Below, in pieces: positions 8,477-18,306 of a DNA stretch of 64,000 bases. Made by a program: the position numbers and the translations under genes. The stretch is from Gammaproteobacteria bacterium (lineage in GTDB: Bacteria > Pseudomonadota > Gammaproteobacteria > Eutrophobiales > Eutrophobiaceae), in assembly GCA_021773215.1 (NCBI GenBank), contig JAJFKM010000017.1:44734-108733 (forward strand), in the 5' to 3' direction. Position 1 is the first letter of the stretch, and each line of letters begins with the position of its first letter. The notes beneath the pieces are model-generated. The model did no database searches. It worked only from the letters and a program-made list of their open reading frames with translations, and had not been told where the DNA came from.

Positions 8477-11218
8477 ATGTCTGAACATACAATGGTCCTT
8501 ATTGATGGCTCTTATTATCTATTTCGCGCCTACCACGCGATAAGGGATCTGACCAATACTGAGGGTGAGCCAACAAATGCTATCTATGGCGTCATCAACA
8601 TGATGCAGAAACATTTAACAGAAGGCGGGCCGGATTACTTTGCCATTATTTTCGATGCCAAGGGCAAGACATTTCGAAATGACCTTTATGCAGACTATAA
8701 GGCGAATCGACCGCCCATGCCGGACGACCTTGTTTGTCAGATCCAGCCTTTACATGATCTGATCCGTGCTATGGGTGTCCCACTCTTAATGATCGATGGC
8801 GTTGAAGCCGATGACGTGATTGCTACCTTGTCCAGACAAGCCGCGAACAAGGGCATTAAGACCGTTGTTTCTACCGGCGATAAAGATCTGGCTCAGATGG
8901 TCAATGATCGCATTCACTTGATCAATACCATGAGCGACGTCTATCTGGATCCTGCAGGCGTTGAAGAAAAATTTGGTGTCCCGCCAGAACAAATAATCGA
9001 TTATCTATCACTAATGGGTGATACCGCGGACAACGTTCCGGGTGTGCCAAAAGTCGGACCAAAGACAGCTGTAAAATGGTTAAACCTATATGGCTCACTA
9101 GATGAAGTCATTGCGCATGCCGATGAAATAAAAGGCAAGGTTGGTGAAAACCTCAGGGATTTCATGCCGCAATTACCCTTAAGCCGAGAACTGGTAACAC
9201 TTAAGTATGATGTTGAGTTAGATTTTACACCTGAAGAACTGATCATAAGCGCGCCGGATAATTCTGCCTTAAAAGAGATGTATCAACGCTGGAATTTTCG
9301 AACATGGCTTTCTCAGCTTGAAGAAGAAAGCGAAGAGAAGCCTGTAGATAAAGAACCTGAAACAAATACGGCAAGCACCACAGCAACTACAAGCACAAAG
9401 AATGAAGTTGAGCCTGTTTACGAAACGATACTAACAACAGAACAACTGGATCAATGGCTATCAAAACTAGAATCGGCGGCATTGATCTCTATCGACACAG
9501 AGACAACCAGTCTGAACTACATGCAAGCCGAGATCGTCGGCGTTTCATTTGCAGTTGATGAAAATCATGCCGCCTATGTCCCGCTACAACATAACTATGC
9601 CGGCGCACCGGTACAACTTTCATTAAACAGCACTCTTGAAATACTTAAGCCAATACTAGAAAACGAAGACATAAAAAAGATAGGCCAAAATCTAAAATAT
9701 GACCTGGAAGTCTTCGCTAACTATGACATCACGCTACGTGGCATAGAACACGACACTATGTTGGCTTCGTATGTTGTAAACAGCACGGCCAGTCGTCACG
9801 ACATGGATACCTTGGCATTAAATTATTTAAATATTGAGACTACTCATTATGAAGATGTTGCCGGCAAGGGGGCTAAACAGATCCCTTTTAACCAAGTCAA
9901 CATAGAAATCGCTGCGCCGTATGCCGCTGAAGACGCTGATATCGTATTAAAACTACATCGTGTTTTAAGCTCTGATCTAGATAAAAACGCACAACTTAAG
10001 CAAGTCTATAACAAAATTGAGATGCCTTTATTAACGGTGCTGGCAAGAATCGAACGTAATGGCGTGGTCATTGATTCAGACATGCTAATGCAACAGGCGC
10101 ACGACTTAACAAGACGCATGCAAGAGATCGAGATCGAGGCACATAATCTCGCTGGAGAGACTTTTAATATTAGCTCGCCAAAACAAATACAAACGATCTT
10201 GTATGAAAAAATGGAGCTACCGATACTAGCCAAAACCCCAAAGGGACAACCATCGACTGCTGAGTCTGTTTTACAAGAGTTGGCCGATGATTATAAATTA
10301 CCCCAACTGATTCTGGATTATCGGAGCATGAGTAAACTCTGTTCAACCTATACTGATAAATTACCACAGATGGTCAATCCCAAAACCGGGCGTGTTCACA
10401 CTTCATATCATCAAGCTGTGGCGGCGACCGGCAGGCTCTCGTCATCCAACCCAAATCTACAAAACATTCCTATCAGAACACCAGAGGGCAGAAAGATCCG
10501 ACAAGCGTTTATCGCACCAACAGGCTACACCATGGTTGCCGCCGATTATTCACAAATAGAATTACGTATTATGGCGCACCTGTCTGGCGACAAGGGCCTG
10601 CTTGAGGCCTTTGCTAAAGGTCAGGACATACACAAGACAACTGCAGCGGAAGTCTTCTCTGTAGCAATAGATGAAGTTGATAATGATCAACGTCGAGCAG
10701 CAAAGGCGATCAACTTTGGCTTGATATACGGCATGTCGGCTTTTGGGCTCGCCAAACAACTTGGCGTTAGCCGAACGGAGGCTCAACAATATGTCGAACT
10801 CTATTTTAGTCGCTACCCGGGCGTGAAGAGTTTTATGGATACCACACGGGAGAAGGCCAAGGAAGACGGCTTTGTTGAGACTGTCTACAAACGACGACTA
10901 TATTTACCGGAAATTAATGCACGAAATGCGGCACGCAGGCAGTACGCGGAAAGAACGGCTATTAATGCCCCGATGCAGGGTACGGCAGCAGATATTATAA
11001 AGATCGCTATGATTAATATAGATGAATGGCTACAACAGTCGGAAATCGATGCAATAATGATCATGCAAGTTCATGATGAACTGGTTTTTGAAGTAGCAAA
11101 TAAAGAGCTAGAGCCCTTTATCAATGAAATCAATGCGCGCATGTCAAAAAATGACCTGTTAAGTGTCCCGCTAGAGGTAGATATTGGTTATGGGAACAAT
11201 TGGGATGAGGCGCATTAA
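8477..11218 (+). CDS. polA: DNA polymerase I
   Basis: This 913-residue protein has three complete domains: 5' nuclease (1-~290, with DGSYYLFRAYHA and GVEADDVIATL), 3'-5' proofreading exonuclease (~320-510, with the active pair Asp340 and Glu342 in SIDTETTS), and polymerase (~530-913) with motif A VAADYSQIELRI, motif B RRAAKAINFGLIYG and motif C VHDE (Asp867, Glu868). All catalytic residues are present, so both repair activities should be intact. A Thr/Ser-rich linker (~residues 288-312) joins the first two domains. It fills gaps after primer removal and in excision repair. Confidence 0.97.
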   Translation: MSEHTMVLIDGSYYLFRAYHAIRDLTNTEGEPTNAIYGVINMMQKHLTEGGPDYFAIIFDAKGKTFRNDLYADYKANRPPMPDDLVCQIQPLHDLIRAMGVPLLMIDGVEADDVIATLSRQAANKGIKTVVSTGDKDLAQMVNDRIHLINTMSDVYLDPAGVEEKFGVPPEQIIDYLSLMGDTADNVPGVPKVGPKTAVKWLNLYGSLDEVIAHADEIKGKVGENLRDFMPQLPLSRELVTLKYDVELDFTPEELIISAPDNSALKEMYQRWNFRTWLSQLEEESEEKPVDKEPETNTASTTATTSTKNEVEPVYETILTTEQLDQWLSKLESAALISIDTETTSLNYMQAEIVGVSFAVDENHAAYVPLQHNYAGAPVQLSLNSTLEILKPILENEDIKKIGQNLKYDLEVFANYDITLRGIEHDTMLASYVVNSTASRHDMDTLALNYLNIETTHYEDVAGKGAKQIPFNQVNIEIAAPYAAEDADIVLKLHRVLSSDLDKNAQLKQVYNKIEMPLLTVLARIERNGVVIDSDMLMQQAHDLTRRMQEIEIEAHNLAGETFNISSPKQIQTILYEKMELPILAKTPKGQPSTAESVLQELADDYKLPQLILDYRSMSKLCSTYTDKLPQMVNPKTGRVHTSYHQAVAATGRLSSSNPNLQNIPIRTPEGRKIRQAFIAPTGYTMVAADYSQIELRIMAHLSGDKGLLEAFAKGQDIHKTTAAEVFSVAIDEVDNDQRRAAKAINFGLIYGMSAFGLAKQLGVSRTEAQQYVELYFSRYPGVKSFMDTTREKAKEDGFVETVYKRRLYLPEINARNAARRQYAERTAINAPMQGTAADIIKIAMINIDEWLQQSEIDAIMIMQVHDELVFEVANKELEPFINEINARMSKNDLLSVPLEVDIGYGNNWDEAH

Positions 11219-11271
11219 AGGCAGGATTCATTACTTTATTCTGTAATAGCGATCGTCTTATAATGCACATT

Positions 11272-11301
11272 ATGACATTTGCGCTTATATGCTAATATAT
11301 T
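11272..11301 (+). promoter_or_regulatory. Candidate sigma-70 promoter for hisA-hisF-hisI-hisE
   Basis: ATGACA (11272-11277) and TATATT (11296-11301) are separated by 18 bases, each one base from consensus, about 80 bases upstream of hisA in the only sizeable gap before the his genes. Weak by itself; no his-leader peptide or attenuator was seen. Confidence 0.35.
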
Positions 11302-11382
11302 TATAAGAATCAATAATTTTAAAAACAAATTAAATAAACGCATCACTCTACAACTCGTCGATCTTCATCGAAATAACTTATT

Positions 11383-12132
11383 ATGTTAATAATCCCCGCC
11401 ATAGACATTAAAAACGGAAAATGTGTTCGTCTTAACCAAGGACAGATGGACCAGGAAACCATTTATTCTGATGACCCTGTAGCCATGGCCGATAAATGGG
11501 TCGAAGCAGGGGCAAGACGCCTGCATATTGTTGACCTTGATGGCGCTGTTAATGGCGTACCCAGCAATGCAGATGTTATCCACGCTATGGTTGAAGCACA
11601 TCCTGACGTACCTATCCAGGTCGGTGGCGGAATTCGCGACGAAGACACCATTCAGACCTATCTAGACGTGGGTGTTTCTTATGTCATTATCGGCACTCGT
11701 GCAGTAACGACACCACATTTTGTTTCTGATGTTTGTCTTGAGTTTCCGGGGCACATCATTGTCGGGCTCGACGCAAAGAATGGAAAACTGGCAACTAATG
11801 GCTGGTCAAAACTATCCCATCACGATGCTAATGATATGGCGAAACGTTTTGAAGATGATGGCGTCGCAGCGATCATATTTACCGACATTGGCCGTGACGG
11901 CATGCTAAATAACGTTAATGTTGAAGCGACCGTCGACCTTTGCAGCAACATCACCATCCCTGTTATTGCGTCTGGCGGCGTCAGCAATCTGGATGACGTA
12001 CATACTCTTTGTGAAGTCAGCGAAGAAGGTATCTTTGGCGTCATTACCGGTCGTGCTATCTATGAAGGCACGCTTGATTTAGCAGAAGCACAGCAATTAG
12101 CAGACAAACTCTGCGCCGATAAACCAAATTAA
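11383..12132 (+). CDS. hisA: ProFAR isomerase HisA
   Basis: This 249-residue beta/alpha barrel begins [15 protein letters not shown], with the catalytic Asp in AIDIKNG, and carries GGGIRD, GLDAKNG and TDIGRDGML in the two half-barrel phosphate-binding and second-acid positions. It isomerises the ProFAR aminoaldose to PRFAR in histidine synthesis. Its stop TAA overlaps the ATG of hisF by one base (TAATG). Confidence 0.96.
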   Translation: MLIIPAIDIKNGKCVRLNQGQMDQETIYSDDPVAMADKWVEAGARRLHIVDLDGAVNGVPSNADVIHAMVEAHPDVPIQVGGGIRDEDTIQTYLDVGVSYVIIGTRAVTTPHFVSDVCLEFPGHIIVGLDAKNGKLATNGWSKLSHHDANDMAKRFEDDGVAAIIFTDIGRDGMLNNVNVEATVDLCSNITIPVIASGGVSNLDDVHTLCEVSEEGIFGVITGRAIYEGTLDLAEAQQLADKLCADKPN

Positions 12133-12905
12133 TGGGTCTCGCAAAACGCATCATACCTTGCCTTGATGTTGATAAAGGCCGGGTAGTTAAGGGCGTTCAA
12201 TTTGTTGATATCCGCGATGCGGGCGATCCTGTCGAGGTGGCTAAACGCTATGATCTTCAAGGCGCTGATGAAATAACCTTTCTTGATATTACCGCTAGCA
12301 GCGATGATCGCGACACCATAGTACATGTTGTTGAAAAGGTCGCGAGCCAAGTCTTTATCCCACTAACCGTTGGCGGTGGAATTCGTTCCGTTGATGACAT
12401 TAAACGCATGCTGATCGCTGGCGCTGACAAAGTCAGCATAAATACTGCGGCTGTACATGATCCTGAATTTGTACGACGCGCAGCTACACAATTTGGATCA
12501 CAATGTATCGTTGTCGCGATTGACGCCAAAAGCGTTAGTACAGGCGATGAGAATAATCGCTGGGAAGTATTCACTCACGGCGGACGTAAGACAACCGGGC
12601 TGGATGTCATAGACTGGGCCATAAAAATGGCAGAATTTGGCGCTGGGGAAATCTTGCTGACCAGCATGGATCGCGATGGCACCAGAGATGGTTTCGATAT
12701 AGAGCTCACCAAAGCGGTTAGCGAAGCTGTTAATATTCCTGTAATCGCCTCTGGCGGAGTAGGCAATCTGGAACATATGGCTGATGGCGTACTCTATGGA
12801 AAGGCAAATGCTGTCCTCGCTGCCAGCATCTTTCATTTTGGCGAACATACTGTTGCTGAAGCCAAAGAATGCATGTCCAAAAGAAATATTGAAGTTCGTC
12901 TGTAA
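12132..12905 (+). CDS. hisF: Imidazole glycerol phosphate synthase, cyclase subunit HisF
   Basis: This 257-residue barrel has the HisF start [18 protein letters not shown] with the catalytic Asp, [14 protein letters not shown] and TSMDRDGT with the second catalytic Asp. It uses PRFAR and ammonia delivered by HisH to give imidazole glycerol phosphate and AICAR. HisH is not in the window. It is coupled to hisA by a one-base overlap. Confidence 0.97.
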   Translation: MGLAKRIIPCLDVDKGRVVKGVQFVDIRDAGDPVEVAKRYDLQGADEITFLDITASSDDRDTIVHVVEKVASQVFIPLTVGGGIRSVDDIKRMLIAGADKVSINTAAVHDPEFVRRAATQFGSQCIVVAIDAKSVSTGDENNRWEVFTHGGRKTTGLDVIDWAIKMAEFGAGEILLTSMDRDGTRDGFDIELTKAVSEAVNIPVIASGGVGNLEHMADGVLYGKANAVLAASIFHFGEHTVAEAKECMSKRNIEVRL

Positions 12906-12922
12906 CACATACGGTATCAAAC

Positions 12923-13306
12923 ATGAGTTCATGGCTAGATAAGATCAAATGGAATAATGATGGCTTGGTTCCTGTCGTTGTACAGGAGGCGGGATCACGA
13001 CAAGTGCTTATGCATGCCTGGATGAACAGCGAATCACTAGAAAAGACCGTTGATAGTGGCAAGGCAGTTTATTGGTCACGATCGCGTCGATCACTTTGGA
13101 CGAAAGGAGAATCGTCCGGACACTATCAAAACGTTGAATCGATACAGCTTGATTGTGATTTCGACACATTATTGCTCACTGTTAGACAAGAGGGCGGTAT
13201 CGCCTGTCATACTGGCAGACATCACTGCTTTTTTATGTCTCTTGTCGATAAAGAATGGCAAACGACTGAAGAAATATTAAAAAATCCACAAGAAATCTAT
13301 AAATAG
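12923..13306 (+). CDS. hisI: Phosphoribosyl-AMP cyclohydrolase HisI
   Basis: This 127-residue protein carries the cyclohydrolase motifs VLMHAWMN, AVYWSRSR and the metal-binding set DCDFDTLL and GIACHTGRHHCFF. It opens the adenine ring of PR-AMP. It is a free-standing HisI, not fused to HisE as in enterobacteria; the separate hisE follows 10 bases after its stop. Confidence 0.95.
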   Translation: MSSWLDKIKWNNDGLVPVVVQEAGSRQVLMHAWMNSESLEKTVDSGKAVYWSRSRRSLWTKGESSGHYQNVESIQLDCDFDTLLLTVRQEGGIACHTGRHHCFFMSLVDKEWQTTEEILKNPQEIYK

Positions 13307-13316
13307 CAGACCGACA

Positions 13317-13637
13317 ATGAAACAAGACATTCTAAATTCGCTTTCAGAGATACTGGATCAACGTAAACAAGCCAGTCCTGACGAGTCGTACACCGCCAAG
13401 CTGTTCAATGATGGAGTGGACAGCATTCTGAAAAAGGTTGGCGAAGAGGCGACTGAGACTATAATTGCCTCTAAATCAGGCGATAATGCCGCTATAATTC
13501 ATGAAGTTGCCGACTTGTGGTTTCACACCCTTGTCCTTCTAAAACATCATGGCCTAGATCATTCCGATATCTTAGCCGAGCTTGAGTCGCGTTTTGGCTT
13601 GTCGGGGCTAGAGGAAAAGGCCAACCGCAAAGGTTAA
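13317..13637 (+). CDS. hisE: Phosphoribosyl-ATP pyrophosphatase HisE
   Basis: This 106-residue protein has the MazG-like helical fold: SYTAKLF, GVDSILKKVGEEATETIIA with the Mg-binding acidic helix, and EVADLWFHTLVLL. It removes pyrophosphate from PR-ATP, the step before HisI. It follows hisI at 10 bases and precedes tatA by 94 bases, the order seen in pseudomonads and relatives. Confidence 0.95.
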   Translation: MKQDILNSLSEILDQRKQASPDESYTAKLFNDGVDSILKKVGEEATETIIASKSGDNAAIIHEVADLWFHTLVLLKHHGLDHSDILAELESRFGLSGLEEKANRKG

Positions 13638-13731
13638 TTTCTCTGTCTGTCTCCTGATCAAACTTGCTTGTCAGTTTGAATTCGGGTCAACTATCATTTA
13701 AGAAACTATCACTTGTTTGGAGAGAATAAGC

Positions 13732-13968
13732 ATGGGCTTTGGTATACCCGAATTATTAATAATTCTATTAATCGTTGCGCTTCTATTTGGCACTAAAAAA
13801 CTACGTAATATGGGTGGTGATTTGGGTAGCGCGCTGAAAAGTTTTAGAAGCGCCGTAAAAGAACCTGAAGATAAAGAAAAGATAGTAGAAACATCAGAAA
13901 AACCTTCACAAGGACAGGTCATCGAAGGCGAAGTTGAGTCACAAGGCGATGACACCTCAAAGCCCTGA
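13732..13968 (+). CDS. tatA: Sec-independent protein translocase subunit TatA
   Basis: I chose the ATG at 13732 because GGAGAG lies 7 bases upstream and the protein then begins with the standard TatA start [20 protein letters not shown]; an in-frame TTG at 13717 would add five atypical residues. The 78-residue product has one membrane helix, the [20 protein letters not shown] amphipathic hinge-helix and an acidic tail. It forms the pore-lining oligomer of the twin-arginine pathway. First of tatABC. Confidence 0.95.
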   Translation: MGFGIPELLIILLIVALLFGTKKLRNMGGDLGSALKSFRSAVKEPEDKEKIVETSEKPSQGQVIEGEVESQGDDTSKP

Positions 13969-13999
13969 TTACTGATAACGCCTTTCTGACAATTCCAAT

Positions 14000-14287
14000 A
14001 TGTTCGACATCGGTTTTTGGGAACTGGCTATCATTGCGATTATTGGGTTAATCGTCATTGGCCCGGAGCGATTACCTAAGTTTGCTCATGATGCAGGACG
14101 CTTTGTAAGTAAAGTTCGTAGTTTTATTCATAATGCCAAAAGTGAGCTCGAGAAAGAGCTTGAGTTAGAACAAGTTGATGACCTCCAAAAAGACATTAAT
14201 CGTATTGACGATCTAATGAAGCAGGCACCGGATCGCATTATTCTCGGGCAAGCTGATGACGACAAAGACAATGAAGCAGAAAAATAA
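14000..14287 (+). CDS. tatB: Sec-independent protein translocase subunit TatB
   Basis: This 95-residue protein begins MFDIGFWELAIIAIIGLIVI, followed by the GPERLPKFAHDAGRFV amphipathic segment and a long charged helix (EKELELEQVDD), as in TatB. The Glu of FWEL in the membrane segment is the conserved polar residue. With TatC it forms the receptor for twin-arginine signal peptides. It lies between tatA (31-base gap) and tatC (18-base gap). Confidence 0.95.
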   Translation: MFDIGFWELAIIAIIGLIVIGPERLPKFAHDAGRFVSKVRSFIHNAKSELEKELELEQVDDLQKDINRIDDLMKQAPDRIILGQADDDKDNEAEK

Positions 14288-14305
14288 ACGCATCACTTTT
14301 TTGTC

Positions 14306-15067
14306 ATGACGGATGTTAACTCAGACACTGAACAACCGTTAATTTCGCACCTGATAGAATTACGAACATGTGCGCTACGCGCTGTAATATGTGTTTTTGT
14401 AATACTTTTGATATTGCTCCCATTTTCAAACCAGATATATGGCTACATCGCGACACCATTGATTGCTGAGCTGCCTGAAGGAAGCCACATGATAGCGACA
14501 GAAGTAGCCTCGCCTTTTTTTGCTCCGTTTAAACTGACTTTGTTTTGTGCAATTTTTATAACAATCCCCTACATTCTTTATCAAGCCTGGTCTTTTATTT
14601 CTCCTGGCCTGTATACAAACGAAAAGAAATTTACCGTGCCATTGCTGATCAGCAGCAGCTTGCTTTTTTATATCGGTGTAGCGTTTGCTTACTACGTTGT
14701 CTTTCCTGTGCTGTTTTCCTTTCTAACAGCAACTGCACCGGAAGGCGTACAAATAATGACGGACATAAATCATTATCTAAATTTTATTATTAAGCTTTTC
14801 TTTGCCTTTGGTATTTCTTTTGAAATTCCAGTTGCAACATTTTTATTAACTAGAACCGGTTTTGTTTCTGTGGAAAAGCTGGCAGCTAATCGCCCTTATA
14901 TAATTGTGTTGGCATTTTTTATCGGGATGCTATTGACGCCACCAGATGTGATTTCTCAAGTTTTGTTAGCGGTGCCAATCTGGCTGCTTTTCGAGAGTGG
15001 CCTTATTATTAGCCGTTACTATGAAAATAAGACGGGAGTATCAGATAAATCGAAAGATGAAAAATAG
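14306..15067 (+). CDS. tatC: Sec-independent protein translocase subunit TatC
   Basis: This 253-residue protein has six predicted membrane helices. It starts with the signal-recognition segment PLISHLIELRTCALRA and has the FSFLTA periplasmic motif and FGISFEIPVA with the conserved membrane Glu. It recognises the RR motif of Tat signal peptides. A likely substrate, the MsrB at 51804, is in this window. The gene converges on the C13 peptidase gene with a 6-base gap. Confidence 0.96.
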   Translation: MTDVNSDTEQPLISHLIELRTCALRAVICVFVILLILLPFSNQIYGYIATPLIAELPEGSHMIATEVASPFFAPFKLTLFCAIFITIPYILYQAWSFISPGLYTNEKKFTVPLLISSSLLFYIGVAFAYYVVFPVLFSFLTATAPEGVQIMTDINHYLNFIIKLFFAFGISFEIPVATFLLTRTGFVSVEKLAANRPYIIVLAFFIGMLLTPPDVISQVLLAVPIWLLFESGLIISRYYENKTGVSDKSKDEK

Positions 15068-15073
15068 GGGAGA

Positions 15074-16477
15074 TTAACTTTCTGCAGTGCTCGCCCAATT
15101 TAAGCTGCTCTTAACCTCAAGCTCTTTTTCAAAATCTATCAGTTTATTTTTTATCTCAGTTCCAATACTGATCTGTGGATCTGAGTTTTTAAAACCTTCC
15201 TCTTCTTCTTTAGCAAAAATTATTTTTGACGCATGGTCAAATGCCTTGGTAAAAGATTTGGTTAGCTTCAATCCTTTCTCAAAATAGGCATCGCCAAAAT
15301 AAGTATATTGTCCATCATGTCCGCAACCAAATGAATTTCGATCCGCGCTTGCGGCGGTTATTAGCAGAGTTGACGCTCCGGCTAGTGGCTCGATAAATCC
15401 CCCTGCATAACAGGCAGATATAATTATAATGCGCCACTTTATCCCTGAATCATCCAGAGCTTGTTTAATATTGCTTGCATTAATATTGTTCAATTTAAAT
15501 GGCGAGAAATTTGCTGAAAGATAATGATCTTCTGATCCATGCGATGTCAAAAACAAAACAAGGATGTCCTCTTCTTTGTTCATTCGTTTTGCAGCTTCAT
15601 TAATGCTGTATTTTAAATTGTGCCCATTCGCCAAGGGAACATTGTTTGTTGTGTCGCTGTTATTAATCAAAACCATAGAATGTCCAAAGGCATCAAATTG
15701 GTTATTAACAATCTCCTGTACGGCTACAGCTTCATTCATAAAGACATCTTCATCTGCATCGCCTGCAAACCCAATAAAAAACAGGTCTGTTTGCCCTGGT
15801 TTTCCTTCGACAAGATCGGCGCTGAGTTTTTCTAACAATTTATTTTGTGAATAATAAACTGACTCAACATCAATATTTGATATGTTTTCAATTTTAGAAT
15901 TGTCTGTTTGCTTAGGGTACCAAAGCGGCTCGGTGGGCAATAGAAACAGCGGTGCAAAATTGATTGCTGCGTAGAGGATCGTATAAACCAATGTTAATGG
16001 AAGATCTAGATAGAAAAATCGCTTAATTATCCTGGCAGAGACCACCAGATACCATAAGGAGTAAATAATAAAAACAGCCCAGCTTGAATGAAACTGATCA
16101 AAATAGCTTTGTTCTTTTGCAATCGCCAGTAGACAAATTGTGCCTAACCAAATTACTGGAACTATTGATAAAAACAGAACAACCAGTTTTAACAAGTCTT
16201 GTTGTCTGGCATTAAAAACCGCGATGAGGCTCAAACTAAAAAAGAACAATAAATAGAGCAATGCCTGATAACTTAGACCATAGGGGTTAAAGAAGTTATC
16301 GGGCGCCGTATCAAAATAGTCATGAATGAATGACAAGCCAAGAGACACGACTAAAAGCAAACAGGCTTGCAGATAGCCACTTTTAAATTGCCAGAGATGA
16401 ACTGGCATAAACATCGCCGTCCGCGTACCTGCCAATATGTTTTTGGCAAGATCAATTAAGGGGCTAAAGGTGCTCAA
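15074..16477 (-). CDS. Membrane-anchored C13 (legumain-type) cysteine peptidase
   Basis: 467 residues in two parts. The N-terminal ~190 residues hold about five membrane helices (starting near residue 35, SGYLQACLLLVVSLGLSF). The C-terminal part is a caspase-fold peptidase of clan CD: FLTSHGSEDHY with His313 and IIISACYAGGF with Cys356 give the expected dyad, and TAASADRNSFGCGHDG follows as in C13 members. Legumains and GPI transamidase belong to this family; bacterial members are uncharacterised to my knowledge. The membrane topology probably places the peptidase in the periplasm, but I could not settle this. It converges on tatC; whether it processes exported proteins is speculation. Confidence 0.82.
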   Translation of the reverse strand: MSTFSPLIDLAKNILAGTRTAMFMPVHLWQFKSGYLQACLLLVVSLGLSFIHDYFDTAPDNFFNPYGLSYQALLYLLFFFSLSLIAVFNARQQDLLKLVVLFLSIVPVIWLGTICLLAIAKEQSYFDQFHSSWAVFIIYSLWYLVVSARIIKRFFYLDLPLTLVYTILYAAINFAPLFLLPTEPLWYPKQTDNSKIENISNIDVESVYYSQNKLLEKLSADLVEGKPGQTDLFFIGFAGDADEDVFMNEAVAVQEIVNNQFDAFGHSMVLINNSDTTNNVPLANGHNLKYSINEAAKRMNKEEDILVLFLTSHGSEDHYLSANFSPFKLNNINASNIKQALDDSGIKWRIIIISACYAGGFIEPLAGASTLLITAASADRNSFGCGHDGQYTYFGDAYFEKGLKLTKSFTKAFDHASKIIFAKEEEEGFKNSDPQISIGTEIKNKLIDFEKELEVKSSLNWASTAES

Positions 16478-16524
16478 TTATTTAACCTCTAAAAACATTT
16501 CAAAACCCAAAAAGGCCAGAAATA

Positions 16525-16941
16525 TTATGACTGTTCCCATGGCAAACCATGAAAGCGCCAGCCATTAATGGTATTTCTATGTCCATTTTCATCTTTATCT
16601 CCTTCAAACCCCTCGAGTACATTATGCACATTTGTAAATCCTTCCTTGAGCAGCATTTCACCAGCAAGCTCTGAGCGCTGCCCACTTCGACAAAGCATTA
16701 ACATAGGAACATCATTTAATTGATCGTTATCGGGCATATGAGCGACCAAAGAGGCTCGAACCGTTTCAACAAATCCTGGCTGCATATCCCAGCTGGGCGG
16801 CTCTTTGAGAGGAACATGTATCGCATTCAATGGGTGACCGACAAAGGTGTATTCCATAGTGCTTCTAACATCAATTAATACGGCGTTATTTTGTTCTTCG
16901 AGAATCTTATACGCCTCTTGCGGATTGGTTTTTTTAAGCAT
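16525..16941 (-). CDS. Rhodanese-like domain protein
   Basis: A 138-residue single rhodanese domain: AVLIDVRSTMEY near the N terminus and the active-site loop LCRSGQRS with catalytic Cys84, followed by GFTNVHNVLEGFEG. The CRSGxRS loop is typical of thiosulfate- or persulfide-handling rhodaneses. The C-terminal INGWRFHGLPWEQ is usual in the proteobacterial single-domain form. It is transcribed away from ilvE across a 199-bp gap. The physiological sulfur donor is unknown. Confidence 0.88.
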   Translation of the reverse strand: MLKKTNPQEAYKILEEQNNAVLIDVRSTMEYTFVGHPLNAIHVPLKEPPSWDMQPGFVETVRASLVAHMPDNDQLNDVPMLMLCRSGQRSELAGEMLLKEGFTNVHNVLEGFEGDKDENGHRNTINGWRFHGLPWEQS

Positions 16942-17140
16942 CGCTAATGACCCTTATTTTTTAAATTGAAACATAAGCTATTAATGACAGCTTAAATCAT
17001 CCTGAAAATGATTACTAAATCGAAATCTTTCAATAGATAAGTCAAAGACTTATTGATTGCCTTTGACTAGCGCATTACCATTAGCAGCCTATATAAGAAG
17101 AATAACTCACAGTATTAATTAAAACCTTCGGTAAATAATA

Positions 17141-18061
17141 ATGAGTATGGATGATCGTGACGGTGTAATTTGGCTAGATGGCGAATTTGTACCGTGGAGA
17201 GAAGCAAAAACCCATGTACTGACACACACCCTGCACTACGGTATGGGTGTGTTCGAGGGCGTTCGAGCCTATAAAACAGACACTGGGACAGCTATTTTTC
17301 GATTAGATGACCACACAAACAGACTGTTTAATTCTGCGCACATATTGAATATGCCCATGCCTTACGATAAAAAAACTATCAATAAAGCATGTCTTGATTC
17401 AGTTAAAAACAACAACCTGGAGTCTGCCTATATTCGTCCGATGTGTTTTTATGGGTCGGAAGGCATGGGGTTAAGGGCAGATAACCTTAAGGTACATGTC
17501 ACGGTTGCCGCCTGGGCCTGGGGTTCTTATCTCGGCAATGAGGGCCTCGAAAAAGGCATTAGAATCAAAACATCCTCATTCACTCGCCACCATGTCAATA
17601 TCACCATGTGTAAGGCGAAGGCGAATGGCAATTATATGAACTCAATGCTGGCCTTACAGGAAGCCCTTGCTGATGGTTACGATGAAGCTCTGTTACTGGA
17701 CAATGAGGGCTATGTCGCTGAAGGAAGCGGCGAAAATATTTTTATCGTGCGTAACGGCATAATGTATACCCCTGACTTGACCTCTGCACTGGAAGGCATA
17801 ACCCGCGAGACCATTATGCAGTTTGCCCAGGAAAACAATATTCTGGTAAAGGAAAAAAGGATAACCCGCGATGAAGTGTATGTTGCTGAAGAGGCTTTTT
17901 TTACCGGAACTGCTGCTGAAGTGACGCCTATCCGTGAGCTAGATAATCGTCAAATCGGAAGCGGAAAAAGAGGCCCCATCACAGAAAAGTTACAAAAACG
18001 ATATTTTGATTGCGTTGAAGGTAAACTGAACGAATATCAAGATTGGTTGAGCTATGTATAA
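17141..18061 (+). CDS. ilvE: Branched-chain amino acid aminotransferase
   Basis: A 306-residue class IV PLP aminotransferase. FEGVRAYKT and RPMCFYGSEGMGL lie in the substrate-binding region, the PLP lysine is Lys160 in CKAKANGNYM, and EGSGENIF plus the cofactor-phosphate region TSALEGITRETI follow. GTAAEVTPIRELD and GPITEKLQ are typical of IlvE rather than D-amino acid or aminodeoxychorismate enzymes. It catalyses the last step of Ile, Leu and Val synthesis. It is followed at 12 bases by the zinc-finger gene. Confidence 0.95.
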   Translation: MSMDDRDGVIWLDGEFVPWREAKTHVLTHTLHYGMGVFEGVRAYKTDTGTAIFRLDDHTNRLFNSAHILNMPMPYDKKTINKACLDSVKNNNLESAYIRPMCFYGSEGMGLRADNLKVHVTVAAWAWGSYLGNEGLEKGIRIKTSSFTRHHVNITMCKAKANGNYMNSMLALQEALADGYDEALLLDNEGYVAEGSGENIFIVRNGIMYTPDLTSALEGITRETIMQFAQENNILVKEKRITRDEVYVAEEAFFTGTAAEVTPIRELDNRQIGSGKRGPITEKLQKRYFDCVEGKLNEYQDWLSYV

Positions 18062-18073
18062 CGAGGTAATGCT

Positions 18074-18280
18074 ATGAATGAATCTATCCAGGAATCAGCA
18101 ACGGTTTCTACCAGTAATGAGTCTGTATTTCATATAAAGAAAGGTCAGTTGCCTTTGCATTGCCCTTTACCTGAAATGAGCCTGTGGAATCAACATCCTC
18201 GTGTTTTTCTTCCTATTGAAGATACTGGAAAATCAAAATGCCCTTATTGCGGCACCGAGTTTATTCTTGAGGAAGAGTGA
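18074..18280 (+). CDS. Zinc-finger (CHCC-type) domain protein
   Basis: This 68-residue protein ends in a compact metal-site pattern: LPLHCPLPEMSLWNQHPRVF followed by CPYCGTEF. This matches the zf-CHCC family, related to the mitochondrial complex I subunit NDUFS6. Bacterial members commonly follow ilvE, as here. The role is unknown. The 12-base gap and ribosome-binding-like GAGGTAATGCT before the start suggest cotranscription with ilvE. Confidence 0.85.
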   Translation: MNESIQESATVSTSNESVFHIKKGQLPLHCPLPEMSLWNQHPRVFLPIEDTGKSKCPYCGTEFILEEE

Positions 18281-18306
18281 TTTAAACATCACAGGCAAGC
18301 ATAGCG

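Noticed and set aside
12498-12932. Long minus-strand frame opposite hisF
   Set aside because: Antisense to a certain gene; third-position pattern explains the open frame.
13658-13679. Hairpin TCAAACT/AGTTTGA between hisE and tatA
   Set aside because: No T-tract follows, so a terminator is not supported; could be chance.
11333-14299. 16-base sequence AAATAAACGCATCACT found before hisA and after tatB
   Set aside because: Two 16-mer matches in 64 kb of AT-rich DNA are not surprising, and no larger similarity surrounds them.
17063-17090. TTGACT...TATATA promoter before ilvE
   Set aside because: The 21-base spacing is too long for a standard sigma-70 promoter.
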